DNA from: Ligustrum vulgare
Lineage: Eukaryota > Streptophyta > Magnoliopsida > Lamiales > Oleaceae
DNA length: 64,000 nucleotides
Direction: 5' to 3'
NCBI GenBank assembly: GCA_963555705.1
Contig: OY743180.1
Span: 34,318,129-34,382,128 of the forward strand
Position numbers and translations under genes: made by a program. The notes under the pieces were generated by a model. That model had not been told where the DNA came from. It saw only the letters and a program-made list of their open reading frames with translations, and made no database searches. Every line of letters starts with the position of its first letter. Position 1 is the stretch's first letter. Shown here one piece after another: positions 21,341 to 35,205 of the stretch.

Positions 21341-24300
21341 ATTCTTCTAAGAGGCGTTAAAGGGAGAATGTTTTTTAATATATTACCCTCAAACCTTTTT
21401 CTTTTTAATAAATTCGTATTAACCGTTAGTTTTAATTAATATACATTTTTCAATATTTATTTATTTTTATTTTCTTATTCTAAATAAAAATATTTTTCAA
21501 ATATATATAATCTAGACTCTTCAATTTCTCACTAAAAAATCTTTTAAATAAAATAAAAAACACTGTTATAATTTGTGATTTCTGATACTTTCTTCAATCA
21601 AAGGGAGAAAAAAAATGAGGACTTCTTGAATTAATTTTTTTCATTCATATGACAATTTTTTTTTTTGAATGAAACAATTCTTCTAATTGGCCTTAAAGGG
21701 AGAATGTTTTTTAATATAGTACCCTCAAACCTTTTTCCGAGTATTTACCATCGCATCTTTTTAATAAATTCGTATTAACCGTTAGTTTTAATTAATATAC
21801 GTTTTTAAAGTTTTTTCTTTTTATTTTCTAGTTCTAAATATAAATATTTTTCAAGTATATATAATCAAAAACTCTTCAATTTCTCACTAAAAAATCTTTT
21901 AAATAAAATAAAAAACACTGTTATAATTTGTGATTTCTGATACTTTCTTCAATCAAAGGGAGAAAAAAAATGAGGACTTCTTGAATTAATTTTTTTCATT
22001 CATATGACCATTTTTTTTTTAAGTAAACAATTCTTCTAAGAGGACTTAAAGGGAGAATGTTTTTTAATATATTACTCTCAAACCTTTTTCTTTTTAATAA
22101 ATTCGTATTAACCGTTAGTTTTAATTAATATACATTTTTCAATATTTATTTATTTTTATTTTCTTATTCTAAATAAAAGTGTTTTTCAAATATATATAAT
22201 CTAAACTCTTCAATTTTGTCGTTGGAAATTTTTTTAAATAAAATAAAAAACACTGTTATAATTTGTGATTTCTGATACTTTCTTCAATCAAAGGGAGAAA
22301 AAAAAATGAGGACTTCTTGAATTAATTTTTTTCATTCGTATAACAATTTTTTTTTAAATGAAACAATTCTTCTAAGAGGCCTTAAAGGGAGAATGTTTTT
22401 TAATATAGTACCCTCAAACCTTTTTCCGAGTATTTTACCATCGCATCTATTTAATAAATTCGTATTAACCGTTAGTTTTAATTAATATACGTTTTTAAAG
22501 TTTTTTCTTTTTATTTACTAGTTCTAAATATAAATATTTTTCAAGTATATATAATCAAAAACTCTTCAATTTCTCACTAAAAAATCTTTTAAATAAAACA
22601 AAAAACACTGTTATAATTTGTGATTTCTAATACTTTCTTCAATCAAAGGGAGAAAAAAAATGAGGACTTCTTGAATTAATTTTTTTCATTCACATGATAA
22701 TTTTTTTTTTTTTTTAAATGAAACAATTCTTCTAAGAGGCCTTAAAGGGAGAATGTTTTTTAATATATTACCCTCAAACCTTTTTCCGAGTATTTTACCA
22801 TCGCATCTTTTTAATAAATTCGTATTAACCGTTAGTTTTAATTAATATACATTTTTCAATATTTATTTATTTTTATTTTCTTATTCTAAATAAAAGTATT
22901 TTTCAAATATATATAATCTAAACTCTTCAATTTCTAGTTGAAAAAACTTTTAAATAAAATAAACAACTCTGTTATAATTTGTGATTTCCGATACTTTCTT
23001 CAATCAAAGGGAGAAAAAAAATGAGGACTTCTTGAATTAATTTCTTTCATTCATATGACCATTTTTTTTTTTAATGAAACAATTCTTCTAAGAGGACTTA
23101 AAGGGAGAATGTTTTTTAATATATTACTCTCAAACCTTTTTCTTTTTAATAAATTCGTATTAACCGTTAGTTTTAATTAATATACATTTTTCAATATATA
23201 TTTATTTTTATTTTCTTATTCTAAATAAAAGTATTTTTCAAATATATATAATCTAAACTCTTCAATTTCTCGTTGAAAAATCTTTAAAATAAAATAAAAA
23301 ACACTGTTATAATTTGTGATTTCTGATACTTTCTTCAATCAAAGGGAGAAAAAAAATGAGGACTTCTTGAATTAATTTTTTTCATTCATATGACAATTTT
23401 TTTTTTTTAATTTAACAATTCTTCTAAGAGGCCTTAAAGCGAGAATGTTTTTTAATATAGTACCCTCAAACCTTTTTCCGAGTATTTTACCATCACATCT
23501 TTTTAATAAATTCGTATTAACCGTTAGTTTTAATTAATTTACGTTTTTAAAGTTTTTTCTTTTTATTTTCTAGTTCTAAATATAAATATTTTTCAAGTAT
23601 ATATAATCAAAAACTCTTCAATTTCTCACTAAAAAATCTTTTAAATAAAATAAAAAACACTGTTATAATTTGTGATTTCTGATACTTTCTTCAATCAAAG
23701 GGAGAAAAAAAATGAGGACTTCTTGAATTAATTTTTTTCATTCATATGACAATTTTTTTTTTAAATGAAACAATTCTTCTAAGAGGCGTTAAAGGGAGAA
23801 TGTTTTTTAATATATTACCCTCAAACCTTTTTCTTTTTAATAAATTCGTATTAACCGTTAGTTTTAATTAATATACATTTTTCAATATTTATTTATTTTT
23901 ATTTTCTTATTCTAAATAAAAGTATTTTTCAAATATATATAATCTAAACTCTTCAATTTCTAGTTGAAAAAACTTTTAAATAAAATAAACAACTCTGTTA
24001 TAATTTGTGATTTCCGATACTTTCTTCAATCAAAGGGAGAAAAAAAATGAGGACTTCTTGAATTAATTTTTTTCATTCATATGACAATTTTTTTTTTTGA
24101 ATGAAACAATTCTTCTAAGAGGCCTTAAAGGGAGAATGTTTTTTAATATAGTACCCTCAAACCTTTTTCCGAGTATTTACCATCGCATCTTTTTAATAAA
24201 TTCGTATTAACCGTTAGTTTTAATTAATATACGTTTTTAAAGTTTTTTCTTTTTATTTTCTAGTTCTAAATATAAATATTTTTCAAGTATATATAATCAA

Positions 24301-25513
24301 AAACTCTTCAATTTCTCACTAAAAAATCTTTTAAATAAAATAAAAAACACTGTTATAATTTGTGATTTCTGATACTTTCTTCAATCAAAGGGAGAAAAAA
24401 AATGAGGACTTCTTGAATTAATTTTTTTCATTCATAGGACCATTTTTTTTTTAATGAAACAATTCTTCTAAGAGGACTTAAAGGGAGAATGTTTTTTAAT
24501 ATATTACTCTCAAACCTTTTTCTTTTTAATAAATTCGTATTAACCGTTAGTTTTAATTAATATACATTTTTCAATATTTATTTATTTTTATTTTCTTATT
24601 CTAAATAAAAGTGTTTTTCAAATATATATAATCTAAACTCTTCAATTTCTCGTTGGAAATTTTTTTAAATAAAATAAAAAACACTGTTATAATTTGTGAT
24701 TTCTGATACTTTCTTCAATCAAAGGGAGAAAAAAAAATGAGGACTTCTTGAATTAATTTTTTTCATTCGTATAACAATTTTTTTTTAAATGAAACAATTC
24801 TTCTAAGAGGCCTTAAAGGGAGAATGTTTTTTAATATAGTACCCTCAAACCTTTTTCCGAGTATTTTACCATCGCATCTTTTTAATAAATTCGTATTAAC
24901 CGTTAGTTTTAATTAATATACGTTTTTAAAGTTTTTTCTTTTTATTTACTAGTTCTAAATATAAATATTTTTCAAGTATATATAATCAAAAACTCTTCAA
25001 TTTCTCACTAAAAAATCTTTTAAATAAAACAAAAAACACTGTTATAATTTGTGATTTCTGATACTTTCTTCAATCAAAGGGAGAAAAAAAAATGAGGACT
25101 TCTTGAATTAATTTTTTTCATTCACATGATAATTTTTTTTTTTTTTAAATGAAACAATTCTTCTAAGAGGCCTTAAAGGGAGAATGTTTTATAATATAGT
25201 ACCCTCAAACCTTTTTCCGAGTATTTTACCATCGCATCTTTTTAATAAATTCGTATTAACCGTTAGTTTTAATTAATATACATTTTTCAATATTTATTTA
25301 TTTTTATTTTCTTATTCTAAATAAAAGTATTTTTCAAATATATATAATCTAAACTCTTCAATTTCTAGTTGAAAAAACTTTTAAATAAAATAAACAACTC
25401 TGTTATAATTTGTGATTTCCGATACTTTCTTCAATCAAAGGGAGAAAAAAAATGAGGACTTCTTGAATTAATTTCTTTCATTCATATGACCATTTTTTTT
25501 TTTTAATGAAACA
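20313..25513 (+). repeat. 15-monomer block, left copy of the 7.61-kb repeat
   Basis: Monomers start at 20313, 20650, 21005, 21341, 21677, 22030, 22366, 22726, 23082, 23418, 23773, 24109, 24462, 24797 and 25157. The same order is found at 27927-33124, at an offset of 7,612-7,614 bp. Shared rare markers are CAATTATTC, ATATATCATC with GAAAATACT, a GAATGAAAC end, an AAGTAAAC end, TTTTGTCGTTGG, GCATCTATTTAAT, AAAGCGAGAA and CATAGGACCA. Private differences include TCTAATTGG near 21684 and a TTTTTAATATATTACCC start in the L-A monomer at 22726. Confidence 0.88.
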
Positions 25514-26874
25514 ATTATTCTAAGAGGACTTAAAGGGAGAATGTTTTTTAATATATTACTCTCAAACCTATTTCTTTTTAATAAATTCGTATTAACCGTT
25601 AGTTTTAATTAATATACATTTTTCAATATTTATTTATTTTTATTTTCTTATTCTAAATAAAAATATTTTTCAAATATATATAATCTAGACTCTTCAATTT
25701 CTCACTAAAAAATCTTTTAAATAAAATAAAAAACACTGTTATAATTTGTGATTTCTGATACTTTCTTCAATCAAAGGGAGAAAAAAAATGAGGACTTCTT
25801 GAATTAATTTTTTTCATTCATATGACAATTTTTTTTTTTTTAATTTAACAATTCTTCTAAGAGGCCTTAAAGGGAGAATGTTTTTTAATATAGTACCCTC
25901 AAACCTTTTTCCGAGTATTTTACCATCACATCTTTTTAATAAATTCGTATTAACCGTTAGTTTTAATTAATTTACGTTTTTAAAGTTTTTTCTTTTTATT
26001 TTCTAGTTCTAAATATAAATATTTTTCAAGTATATATAATCAAAAACTCTTCAATTTCTCACTAAAAAATCTTTTAAATAAAATAAAAAACACTGTTATA
26101 ATTTGTGATTTCTGATACTTTCTTCAATCAAAGGGAGAAAAAAAATGAGGACTTCTTGAATTAATTTTTTTCATTCATATGACAATTTTTTTTTTAAATG
26201 AAACAATTCTTCTAAGAGGCCTTAAAGGGAGAATGTTTTTTAATATATTACCCTCAAACCTTTTTCTTTTTAATAAATTCGTATTAACCGTTAGTTTTAA
26301 TTAATATACATTTTTCAATATTTATTTATTTTTATTTTCTTATTCTAAATAAAAGTATTTTTCAAATATATATCATCTAAACTCTTCAATTTCTAGTTGA
26401 AAATACTTTTAAATAAAATAAACAACTCTGTTATAATTTGTGATTTCCGATACTTTCTTCAATCAAAGGGAGAAAAAAAATGAGGACTTCTTGAATTAAT
26501 TTTTTTCATTCATATAACAAATTTTTTTTTTAAATGAAACAATTCTTCTAAGAGGCGTTAAAGGGAGAATGTTTTTTAATATATTACCCTCAAACCTTTT
26601 TCTTTTTAATAAATTCGTATTAACCGTTAGTTTTAATTAATATACATTTTTCAATATTTATTTATTTTTATTTTCTTATTCTAAATAAAAATATTTTTCA
26701 AATATATATAATCTAGACTCTTCAATTTCTCACTAAAAAATCTTTTAAATAAAATAAAAAACACTGTTATAATTTGTGATTTCTGATACTTTCTTCAATC
26801 AAAGGGAGAAAAAAAATGAGGACTTCTTGAATTAATTTTTTTCATTCATAGGACCATTTTTTTTTAATGAAACA
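24462..26874 (+). repeat. Seven-monomer unit, copy 1 (2,413 bp)
   Basis: Monomers start at 24462 (S-A d), 24797 (L-B, CACATGATAA end), 25157 (L-A b, GAATGTTTTATAAT), 25514 (S-A a, CAATTATTC start), 25851 (L-B), 26206 (S-A b, ATATATCATC) and 26542 (chimeric). The rare TTTTATAAT marker occurs again only in the matching monomer of copy 2. The repeat is nested between the two 15-monomer blocks and partly overlaps both. Confidence 0.9.
26542..26874 (+). repeat. Chimeric monomer at a crossover point (333 bp)
   Basis: The 5' part has AAAATATTTTTC and CTAGACTC like the monomers at 21341 and 28955. The 3' end is CATAGGACCA with AATGAAAC, like the L-B monomer at 24109, which is also followed by an AGAGGACTT d monomer. 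The switch lies between about 26720 and 26848, in sequence common to both parents. This is the expected product of an unequal exchange between the monomers at positions like 28955 and 24109, and it explains how the seven-monomer unit was duplicated. Confidence 0.8.
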
Positions 26875-29290
26875 ATTCTTCTAAGAGGACTTAAAGGGAG
26901 AATGTTTTTTAATATATTACTCTCAAACCTTTTTCTTTTTAATAAATTCGTATTAACCGTTAGTTTTAATTAATATACATTTTTCAATATTTATTTATTT
27001 TTATTTTCTTATTCTAAATAAAAGTGTTTTTCAAATATATATAATCTAAACTCTTCAATTTCTCGTTGGAAATTTTTTTAAATAAAATAAAAAACACTGT
27101 TATAATTTGTGATTTCTGATACTTTCTTCAATCAAAGGGAGAAAAAAAAATGAGGACTTCTTGAATTAATTTTTTTCATTCGTATAACAATTTTTTTTTA
27201 AATGAAACAATTCTTCTAAGAGGCCTTAAAGGGAGAATGTTTTTTAATATAGTACCCTCAAACCTTTTTCCGAGTATTTTACCATCGCATCTTTTTAATA
27301 AATTCGTATTAACCGTTAGTTTTAATTAATATACGTTTTTAAAGTTTTTTCTTTTTATTTACTAGTTCTAAATATAAATATTTTTCAAGTATATATAATC
27401 AAAAACTCTTCAATTTCTCACTAAAAAATCTTTTAAATAAAACAAAAAACACTGTTATAATTTGTGATTTCTGATACTTTCTTCAATCAAAGGGAGAAAA
27501 AAAAATGAGGACTTCTTGAATTAATTTTTTTCATTCACATGATAATTTTTTTTTTTTTTAAATGAAACAATTCTTCTAAGAGGCCTTAAAGGGAGAATGT
27601 TTTATAATATAGTACCCTCAAACCTTTTTCCGAGTATTTTACCATCGCATCTTTTTAATAAATTCGTATTAACCGTTAGTTTTAATTAATATACATTTTT
27701 CAATATTTATTTATTTTTATTTTCTTATTCTAAATAAAAGTATTTTTCAAATATATATAATCTAAACTCTTCAATTTCTAGTTGAAAAAACTTTTAAATA
27801 AAATAAACAACTCTGTTATAATTTGTGATTTCCGATACTTTCTTCAATCAAAGGGAGAAAAAAAATGAGGACTTCTTGAATTAATTTCTTTCATTCATAT
27901 GACCATTTTTTTTTTTTAATGAAACAATTATTCTAAGAGGACTTAAAGGGAGAATGTTTTTTAATATATTACTCTCAAACCTATTTCTTTTTAATAAATT
28001 CGTATTAACCGTTAGTTTTAATTAATATACATTTTTCAATATTTATTTATTTTTATTTTCTTATTCTAAATAAAAATATTTTTCAAATATATATAATCTA
28101 GACTCTTCAATTTCTCACTAAAAAATCTTTTAAATAAAATAAAAAACACTGTTATAATTTGTGATTTCTGATACTTTCTTCAATCAAAGGGAGAAAAAAA
28201 ATGAGGACTTCTTGAATTAATTTTTTTCATTCATATGACAATTTTTTTTTTTTTAATTTAACAATTCTTCTAAGAGGCCTTAAAGGGAGAATGTTTTTTA
28301 ATATAGTACCCTCAAACCTTTTTCCGAGTATTTTACCATCACATCTTTTTAATAAATTCGTATTAACCGTTAGTTTTAATTAATTTACGTTTTTAAAGTT
28401 TTTTCTTTTTATTTTCTAGTTCTAAATATAAATATTTTTCAAGTATATATAATCAAAAACTCTTCAATTTCTCACTAAAAAATCTTTTAAATAAAATAAA
28501 AAACACTGTTATAATTTGTGATTTCTGATACTTTCTTCAATCAAAGGGAGAAAAAAAATGAGGACTTCTTGAATTAATTTTTTTCATTCATATGACAATT
28601 TTTTTTTTAAATGAAACAATTCTTCTAAGAGGCCTTAAAGGGAGAATGTTTTTTAATATATTACCCTCAAACCTTTTTCTTTTTAATAAATTCGTATTAA
28701 CCGTTAGTTTTAATTAATATACATTTTTCAATATTTATTTATTTTTATTTTCTTATTCTAAATAAAAGTATTTTTCAAATATATATCATCTAAACTCTTC
28801 AATTTCTAGTTGAAAATACTTTTAAATAAAATAAACAACTCTGTTATAATTTGTGATTTCCGATACTTTCTTCAATCAAAGGGAGAAAAAAAATGAGGAC
28901 TTCTTGAATTAATTTTTTTCATTCATATAACAAATTTTTTTTTTAAATGAAACAATTCTTCTAAGAGGCGTTAAAGGGAGAATGTTTTTTAATATATTAC
29001 CCTCAAACCTTTTTCTTTTTAATAAATTCGTATTAACCGTTAGTTTTAATTAATATACATTTTTCAATATTTATTTATTTTTATTTTCTTATTCTAAATA
29101 AAAATATTTTTCAAATATATATAATCTAGACTCTTCAATTTCTCACTAAAAAATCTTTTAAATAAAATAAAAAACACTGTTATAATTTGTGATTTCTGAT
29201 ACTTTCTTCAATCAAAGGGAGAAAAAAAATGAGGACTTCTTGAATTAATTTTTTTCATTCATATGACAATTTTTTTTTTTGAATGAAACA
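26875..29290 (+). repeat. Seven-monomer unit, copy 2 (2,416 bp)
   Basis: Monomers start at 26875, 27210, 27570, 27927, 28264, 28619 and 28955, at a constant offset of 2,413 bp from copy 1. The seventh monomer ends CATATGACAA with GAATGAAAC, while its counterpart at 26542 ends CATAGGACCA. The identity of the other six, including the TTTTATAAT and GAAAATACT markers, indicates one of the most recent duplications in the window. Confidence 0.9.
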
Positions 29291-32200
29291 ATTCTTCTAA
29301 GAGGCCTTAAAGGGAGAATGTTTTTTAATATAGTACCCTCAAACCTTTTTCCGAGTATTTACCATCGCATCTTTTTAATAAATTCGTATTAACCGTTAGT
29401 TTTAATTAATATACGTTTTTAAAGTTTTTTCTTTTTATTTTCTAGTTCTAAATATAAATATTTTTCAAGTATATATAATCAAAAACTCTTCAATTTCTCA
29501 CTAAAAAATCTTTTAAATAAAATAAAAAACACTGTTATAATTTGTGATTTCTGATACTTTCTTCAATCAAAGGGAGAAAAAAAATGAGGACTTCTTGAAT
29601 TAATTTTTTTCATTCATATGACCATTTTTTTTTAAGTAAACAATTCTTCTAAGAGGACTTAAAGGGAGAATGTTTTTTAATATATTACTCTCAAACCTTT
29701 TTCTTTTTAATAAATTCGTATTAACCGTTAGTTTTAATTAATATACATTTTTCAATATTTATTTATTTTTATTTTCTTATTCTAAATAAAAGTGTTTTTC
29801 AAATATATATAATCTAAACTCTTCAATTTTGTCGTTGGAAATTTTTTTAAATAAAATAAAAAACACTGTTATAATTTGTGATTTCTGATACTTTCTTCAA
29901 TCAAAGGGAGAAAAAAAAATGAGGACTTCTTGAATTAATTTTTTTCATTCGTATAACAATTTTTTTTTAAATGAAACAATTCTTCTAAGAGGCCTTAAAG
30001 GGAGAATGTTTTTTAATATAGTACCCTCAAACCTTTTTCCGAGTATTTTACCATCGCATCTATTTAATAAATTCGTATTAACCGTTAGTTTTAATTAATA
30101 TACGTTTTTAAAGTTTTTTCTTTTTATTTACTAGTTCTAAATATAAATATTTTTCAAGTATATATAATCAAAAACTCTTCAATTTCTCACTAAAAAATCT
30201 TTTAAATAAAACAAAAAACACTGTTATAATTTGTGATTTCTGATACTTTCTTCAATCAAAGGGAGAAAAAAAATGAGGACTTCTTGAATTAATTTTTTTC
30301 ATTCACATGATAATTTTTTTTTTTTTAAATGAAACAATTCTTCTAAGAGGCCTTAAAGGGAGAATGTTTTTTAATATAGTACCCTCAAACCTTTTTCCGA
30401 GTATTTTACCATCGCATCTTTTTAATAAATTCGTATTAACCGTTAGTTTTAATTAATATACATTTTTCAATATTTATTTATTTTTATTTTCTTATTCTAA
30501 ATAAAAGTATTTTTCAAATATATATAATCTAAACTCTTCAATTTCTAGTTGAAAAAACTTTTAAATAAAATAAACAACTCTGTTATAATTTGTGATTTCC
30601 GATACTTTCTTCAATCAAAGGGAGAAAAAAAATGAGGACTTCTTGAATTAATTTCTTTCATTCATATGACCATTTTTTTTTTTAATGAAACAATTCTTCT
30701 AAGAGGACTTAAAGGGAGAATGTTTTTTAATATATTACTCTCAAACCTTTTTCTTTTTAATAAATTCGTATTAACCGTTAGTTTTAATTAATATACATTT
30801 TTCAATATATATTTATTTTTATTTTCTTATTCTAAATAAAAGTATTTTTCAAATATATATAATCTAAACTTTTCAATTTCTCGTTGAAAAATCTTTAAAA
30901 TAAAATAAAAAACACTGTTATAATTTGTGATTTCTGATACTTTCTTCAATCAAAGGGAGAAAAAAAATGAGGACTTCTTGAATTAATTTTTTTCATTCAT
31001 ATGACAATTTTTTTTTTTTTAATTTAACAATTCTTCTAAGAGGCCTTAAAGCGAGAATGTTTTTTAATATAGTACCCTCAAACCTTTTTCCGAGTATTTT
31101 ACCATCACATCTTTTTAATAAATTCGTATTAACCGTTAGTTTTAATTAATTTACGTTTTTAAAGTTTTTTCTTTTTATTTTCTAGTTCTAAATATAAATA
31201 TTTTTCAAGTATATATAATCAAAAACTCTTCAATTTCTCACTAAAAAATCTTTTAAATAAAATAAAAAACACTGTTATAATTTGTGATTTCTGATACTTT
31301 CTTCAATCAAAGGGAGAAAAAAAATGAGGACTTCTTGAATTAATTTTTTTCATTCATATGACAATTTTTTTTTTAAATGAAACAATTCTTCTAAGAGGCG
31401 TTAAAGGGAGAATGTTTTTTAATATATTACCCTCAAACCTTTTTCTTTTTAATAAATTCGTATTAACCGTTAGTTTTAATTAATATACATTTTTCAATAT
31501 TTATTTATTTTTATTTTCTTATTCTAAATAAAAGTATTTTTCAAATATATATAATCTAAACTCTTCAATTTCTAGTTGAAAAAACTTTTAAATAAAATAA
31601 ACAACTCTGTTATAATTTGTGATTTCCGATACTTTCTTCAATCAAAGGGAGAAAAAAAATGAGGACTTCTTGAATTAATTTTTTTCATTCATATGACAAT
31701 TTTTTTTTTTGAATGAAACAATTCTTCTAAGAGGCCTTAAAGGGAGAATGTTTTTTAATATAGTACCCTCAAACCTTTTTCCGAGTATTTACCATCGCAT
31801 CTTTTTAATAAATTCGTATTAACCGTTAGTTTTAATTAATATACGTTTTTAAAGTTTTTTCTTTTTATTTTCTAGTTCTAAATATAAATATTTTTCAAGT
31901 ATATATAATCAAAAACTATTCAATTTCTCACTAAAAAATCTTTTAAATAAAATAAAAAACACTGTTATAATTTGTGATTTCTGATACTTTCTTCAATCAA
32001 AGGGAGAAAAAAAATGAGGACTTCTTGAATTAATTTTTTTCATTCATAGGACCATTTTTTTTTTAATGAAACAATTCTTCTAAGAGGACTTAAAGGGAGA
32101 ATGTTTTTTAATATATTACTCTCAAACCTTTTTCTTTTTAATAAATTCGTATTAACCGTTAGTTTTAATTAATATACATTTTTCAATATTTATTTATTTT

Positions 32201-33124
32201 TATTTTCTTATTCTAAATAAAAGTGTTTTTCAAATATATATAATCTAAACTCTTCAATTTCTCGTTGGAAATTTTTTTAAATAAAATAAAAAACACTGTT
32301 TTAATTTGTGATTTCTGATACTTTCTTCAATCAAAGGGAGAAAAAAAAATGAGGACTTCTTGAATTAATTTTTTTCATTCGTATAACAATTTTTTTTTAA
32401 ATGAAACAATTCTTCTAAGAGGCCTTAAAGGGAGAATGTTTTTTAATATAGTACCCTCAAACCTTTTTCCGAGTATTTTACCATCGCATCTTTTTAATAA
32501 ATTCGTATTAACCGTTAGTTTTAATTAATATACGTTTTTAAAGTTTTTTCTTTTTATTTACTAGTTCTAAATATAAATATTTTTCAAGTATATATAATCA
32601 AAAACTCTTCAATTTCTCACTAAAAAATCTTTTAAATAAAACAAAAAACACTGTTATAATTTGTGATTTCTGATACTTTCTTCAATCAAAGGGAGAAAAA
32701 AAAAAGAGGACTTCTTGAATTAATTTTTTTTCATTCACATGATAATTTTTTTTTTTTTAAATGAAACAATTCTTCTAAGAGGCCTTAAAGGGAGAATGTT
32801 TTTTAATATAGTACCCTCAAACCTTTTTCCGAGTATTTTACCATCGCATCTTTTTAATAAATTCGTATTAACCGTTAGTTTTAATTAATATACATTTTTC
32901 AATATTTATTTATTTTTATTTTCTTATTCTAAATAAAAGTATTTTTCAAATATATATAATCTAAACTCTTCAATTTCTAGTTGAAAAAACTTTTAAATAA
33001 AATAAACAACTCTGTTATAATTTGTGATTTCCGATACTTTCTTCAATCAAAGGGAGAAAAAAAATGAGGACTTCTTGAATTAATTTCTTTCATTCATATG
33101 ACCATTTTTTTTTTTAATGAAACA
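27927..33124 (+). repeat. 15-monomer block, right copy of the 7.61-kb repeat
   Basis: Monomers start at 27927, 28264, 28619, 28955, 29291, 29643, 29979, 30337, 30693, 31030, 31385, 31721, 32074, 32409 and 32769. Each matches the monomer about 7,613 bp to its left. After 33124 the order differs (an AGAGGACTT c-tail monomer here, against a CAATTATTC a-tail monomer after 25513), so the homology ends there. Private changes include AAACTATTC near 31915, TGTTTTAATTTG near 32299 and loss of the usual ATG near 32704. Confidence 0.88.
32690..32709 (+). other. Singleton loss of the conserved ATG
   Basis: All other monomers read A-run, ATGAGGAC (or ATGACGAC, ATGAGGGC). Here the T is replaced and the run reads AAAAAGAGGAC. 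It shows that the ATG after the second purine box is not needed for a monomer to persist. Confidence 0.75.
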
Positions 33125-35205
33125 ATTCTTCTAAGAGGACTTAAAGGGAGAATGTTTTTTAATATATTACTCTCAAACCTTTTTCTTTTTAATAAATTCG
33201 TATTAACCGTTAGTTTTAATTAATATACATTTTTCAATATATATTTATTTTTATTTTCTTATTCTAAATAAAAGTATTTTTCAAATATATATAATCTAAA
33301 CTCTTCAATTTCTCGTTGAAAAATCTTTAAAATAAAATAAAAAACACTGTTATAATTTGTGATTTCTGATACTTTCTTCAATCAAAGGGAGAAAAAAAAT
33401 GAGGACTTCTTGAATTAATTTTTTTCATTCATATGACAATTTTTTTTTTTTTTAATTTAACAATTCTTCTAAGAGGCCTTAAAGGGAGAATGTTTTTTAA
33501 TATAGTACCCTCAAACCTTTTTCCGAGTATTTTACCATCACATCTTTTTAATAAATTCGTATTAACCGTTAGTTTTAATTAATTTACGTTTTTAAAGTTT
33601 TTTCTTTTTATTTTCTAGTTCTAAATATAAATATTTTTCAAGTATATATAATCAAAAACTCTTCAATTTCTCACTAAAAAATCTTTTAAATAAAATAAAA
33701 AACACTGTTATAATTTGTGATTTGTGATACTTTCTTCAATCAAAGGGAGAAAAAAAATGAGGACTTCTTGAATTAATTTTTTTCATTCATATGACAATTT
33801 TTTTTTTTAAATGAAACAATTCTTCTAAGAGGCGTTAAAGGGAGAATGTTTTTTAATATATTACCCTCAAACCTTTTTCTTTTTAATAAATTCGTATTAA
33901 CCGTTAGTTTTAATTAATATACATTTTTCAATATATATTTATTTTTATTTTCTTATTCTAAATAAAAGTATTTTTCAAATATATATAATCTAAACTCTTC
34001 AATTTCTCGTTGAAAAATCTTTAAAATAAAATAAAAAACACTGTTATAATTTGTGATTTCTGATACTTTCTTCAATCAAAGGGAGAAAAAAAATGAGGAC
34101 TTCTTGAATTAATTTTTTTCATTCATATGACAATTTTTTTTTTTTTAATTTAACAATTCTTCTAAGAGGCCTTAAAGGGAGAATGTTTTTTAATATAGTA
34201 CCCTCAAACCTTTTTCCGAGTATTTTACCATCACATCTTTTTAATAAATTCGTATTAACCGTTAGTTTTAATTAATTTACGTTTTTAAAGTTTTTTCTTT
34301 TTATTTTCTAGTTCTAAATATAAATATTTTTCAAGTATATATAATCAAAAACTCTTCAATTTCTCACTAAAAAATCTTTTAAATAAAATAAAAAACACTG
34401 TTATAATTTGTGATTTGTGATACTTTCTTCAATCAAAGGGAGAAAAAAAATGAGGACTTCTTGAATTAATTTTTTTCATTCATATGACAATTTTTTTTTT
34501 TAAATGAAACAATTCTTCTAAGAGGCGTTAAAGGGAGAATGTTTTTTAATATATTACCCTCAAACCTTCTTCTTTTTAATAAATTCGTATTAACCGTTAG
34601 TTTTAATTAATATACATTTTTCAATATTTATTTATTTTTATTTTCTTATTCTAAATAAAAGTATTTTTCAAATATATATAATCTAAACTCTTCAATTTCT
34701 CGTTGAAAAATCTTTAAAATAAAATAAAAAACACTGTTATAATTTGTGATTTCTGATACTTTCTTCAATCAAAGGGAGAAAAAAAATGAGGACTTCTTGA
34801 ATTAATTTTTTTCATTCATATGACAATTTTTTTTTTTTTTAATTTAACAATTCTTCTAAGAGGCCTTAAAGGGAGAATGTTTTTTAATATAGTACCCTCA
34901 AACCTTTTTCCGAGTATTTTACCATCACATCTTTTTAATAAATTCGTATTAACCGTTAGTTTTAATTAATTTACGTTTTTAAAGTTTTTTCTTTTTATTT
35001 TCTAGTTCTAAATATAAATATTTTTCAAGTATATATAATCAAAAACTCTTCAATTTCTCACTAAAAAATCTTTTAAATAAAATAAAAAACACTGTTATAA
35101 TTTGTGATTTGTGATACTTTCTTCAATCAAAGGGAGAAAAAAAATGAGGACTTCTTGAATTAATTTTTTTCATTCATATGACAATTTTTTTTTTTAAATG
35201 AAACA
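33125..35205 (+). repeat. Three tandem copies of a two-monomer unit (about 694 bp)
   Basis: Pairs start at 33125, 33819 and 34512. Each is an S-A c monomer ending AATTTAAC plus an L-B monomer with CACATC and TTTGTGATAC. Starts are 33125/33463, 33819/34156 and 34512/34850. The first S-A has the AGAGGACTT start and the others AGAGGCGTT. The third lacks the CAATATATATTT change and has CCTTCTTC. The TTTGTGATAC variant (C to G) was amplified here and also appears at 37284 and 40051. Confidence 0.87.
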
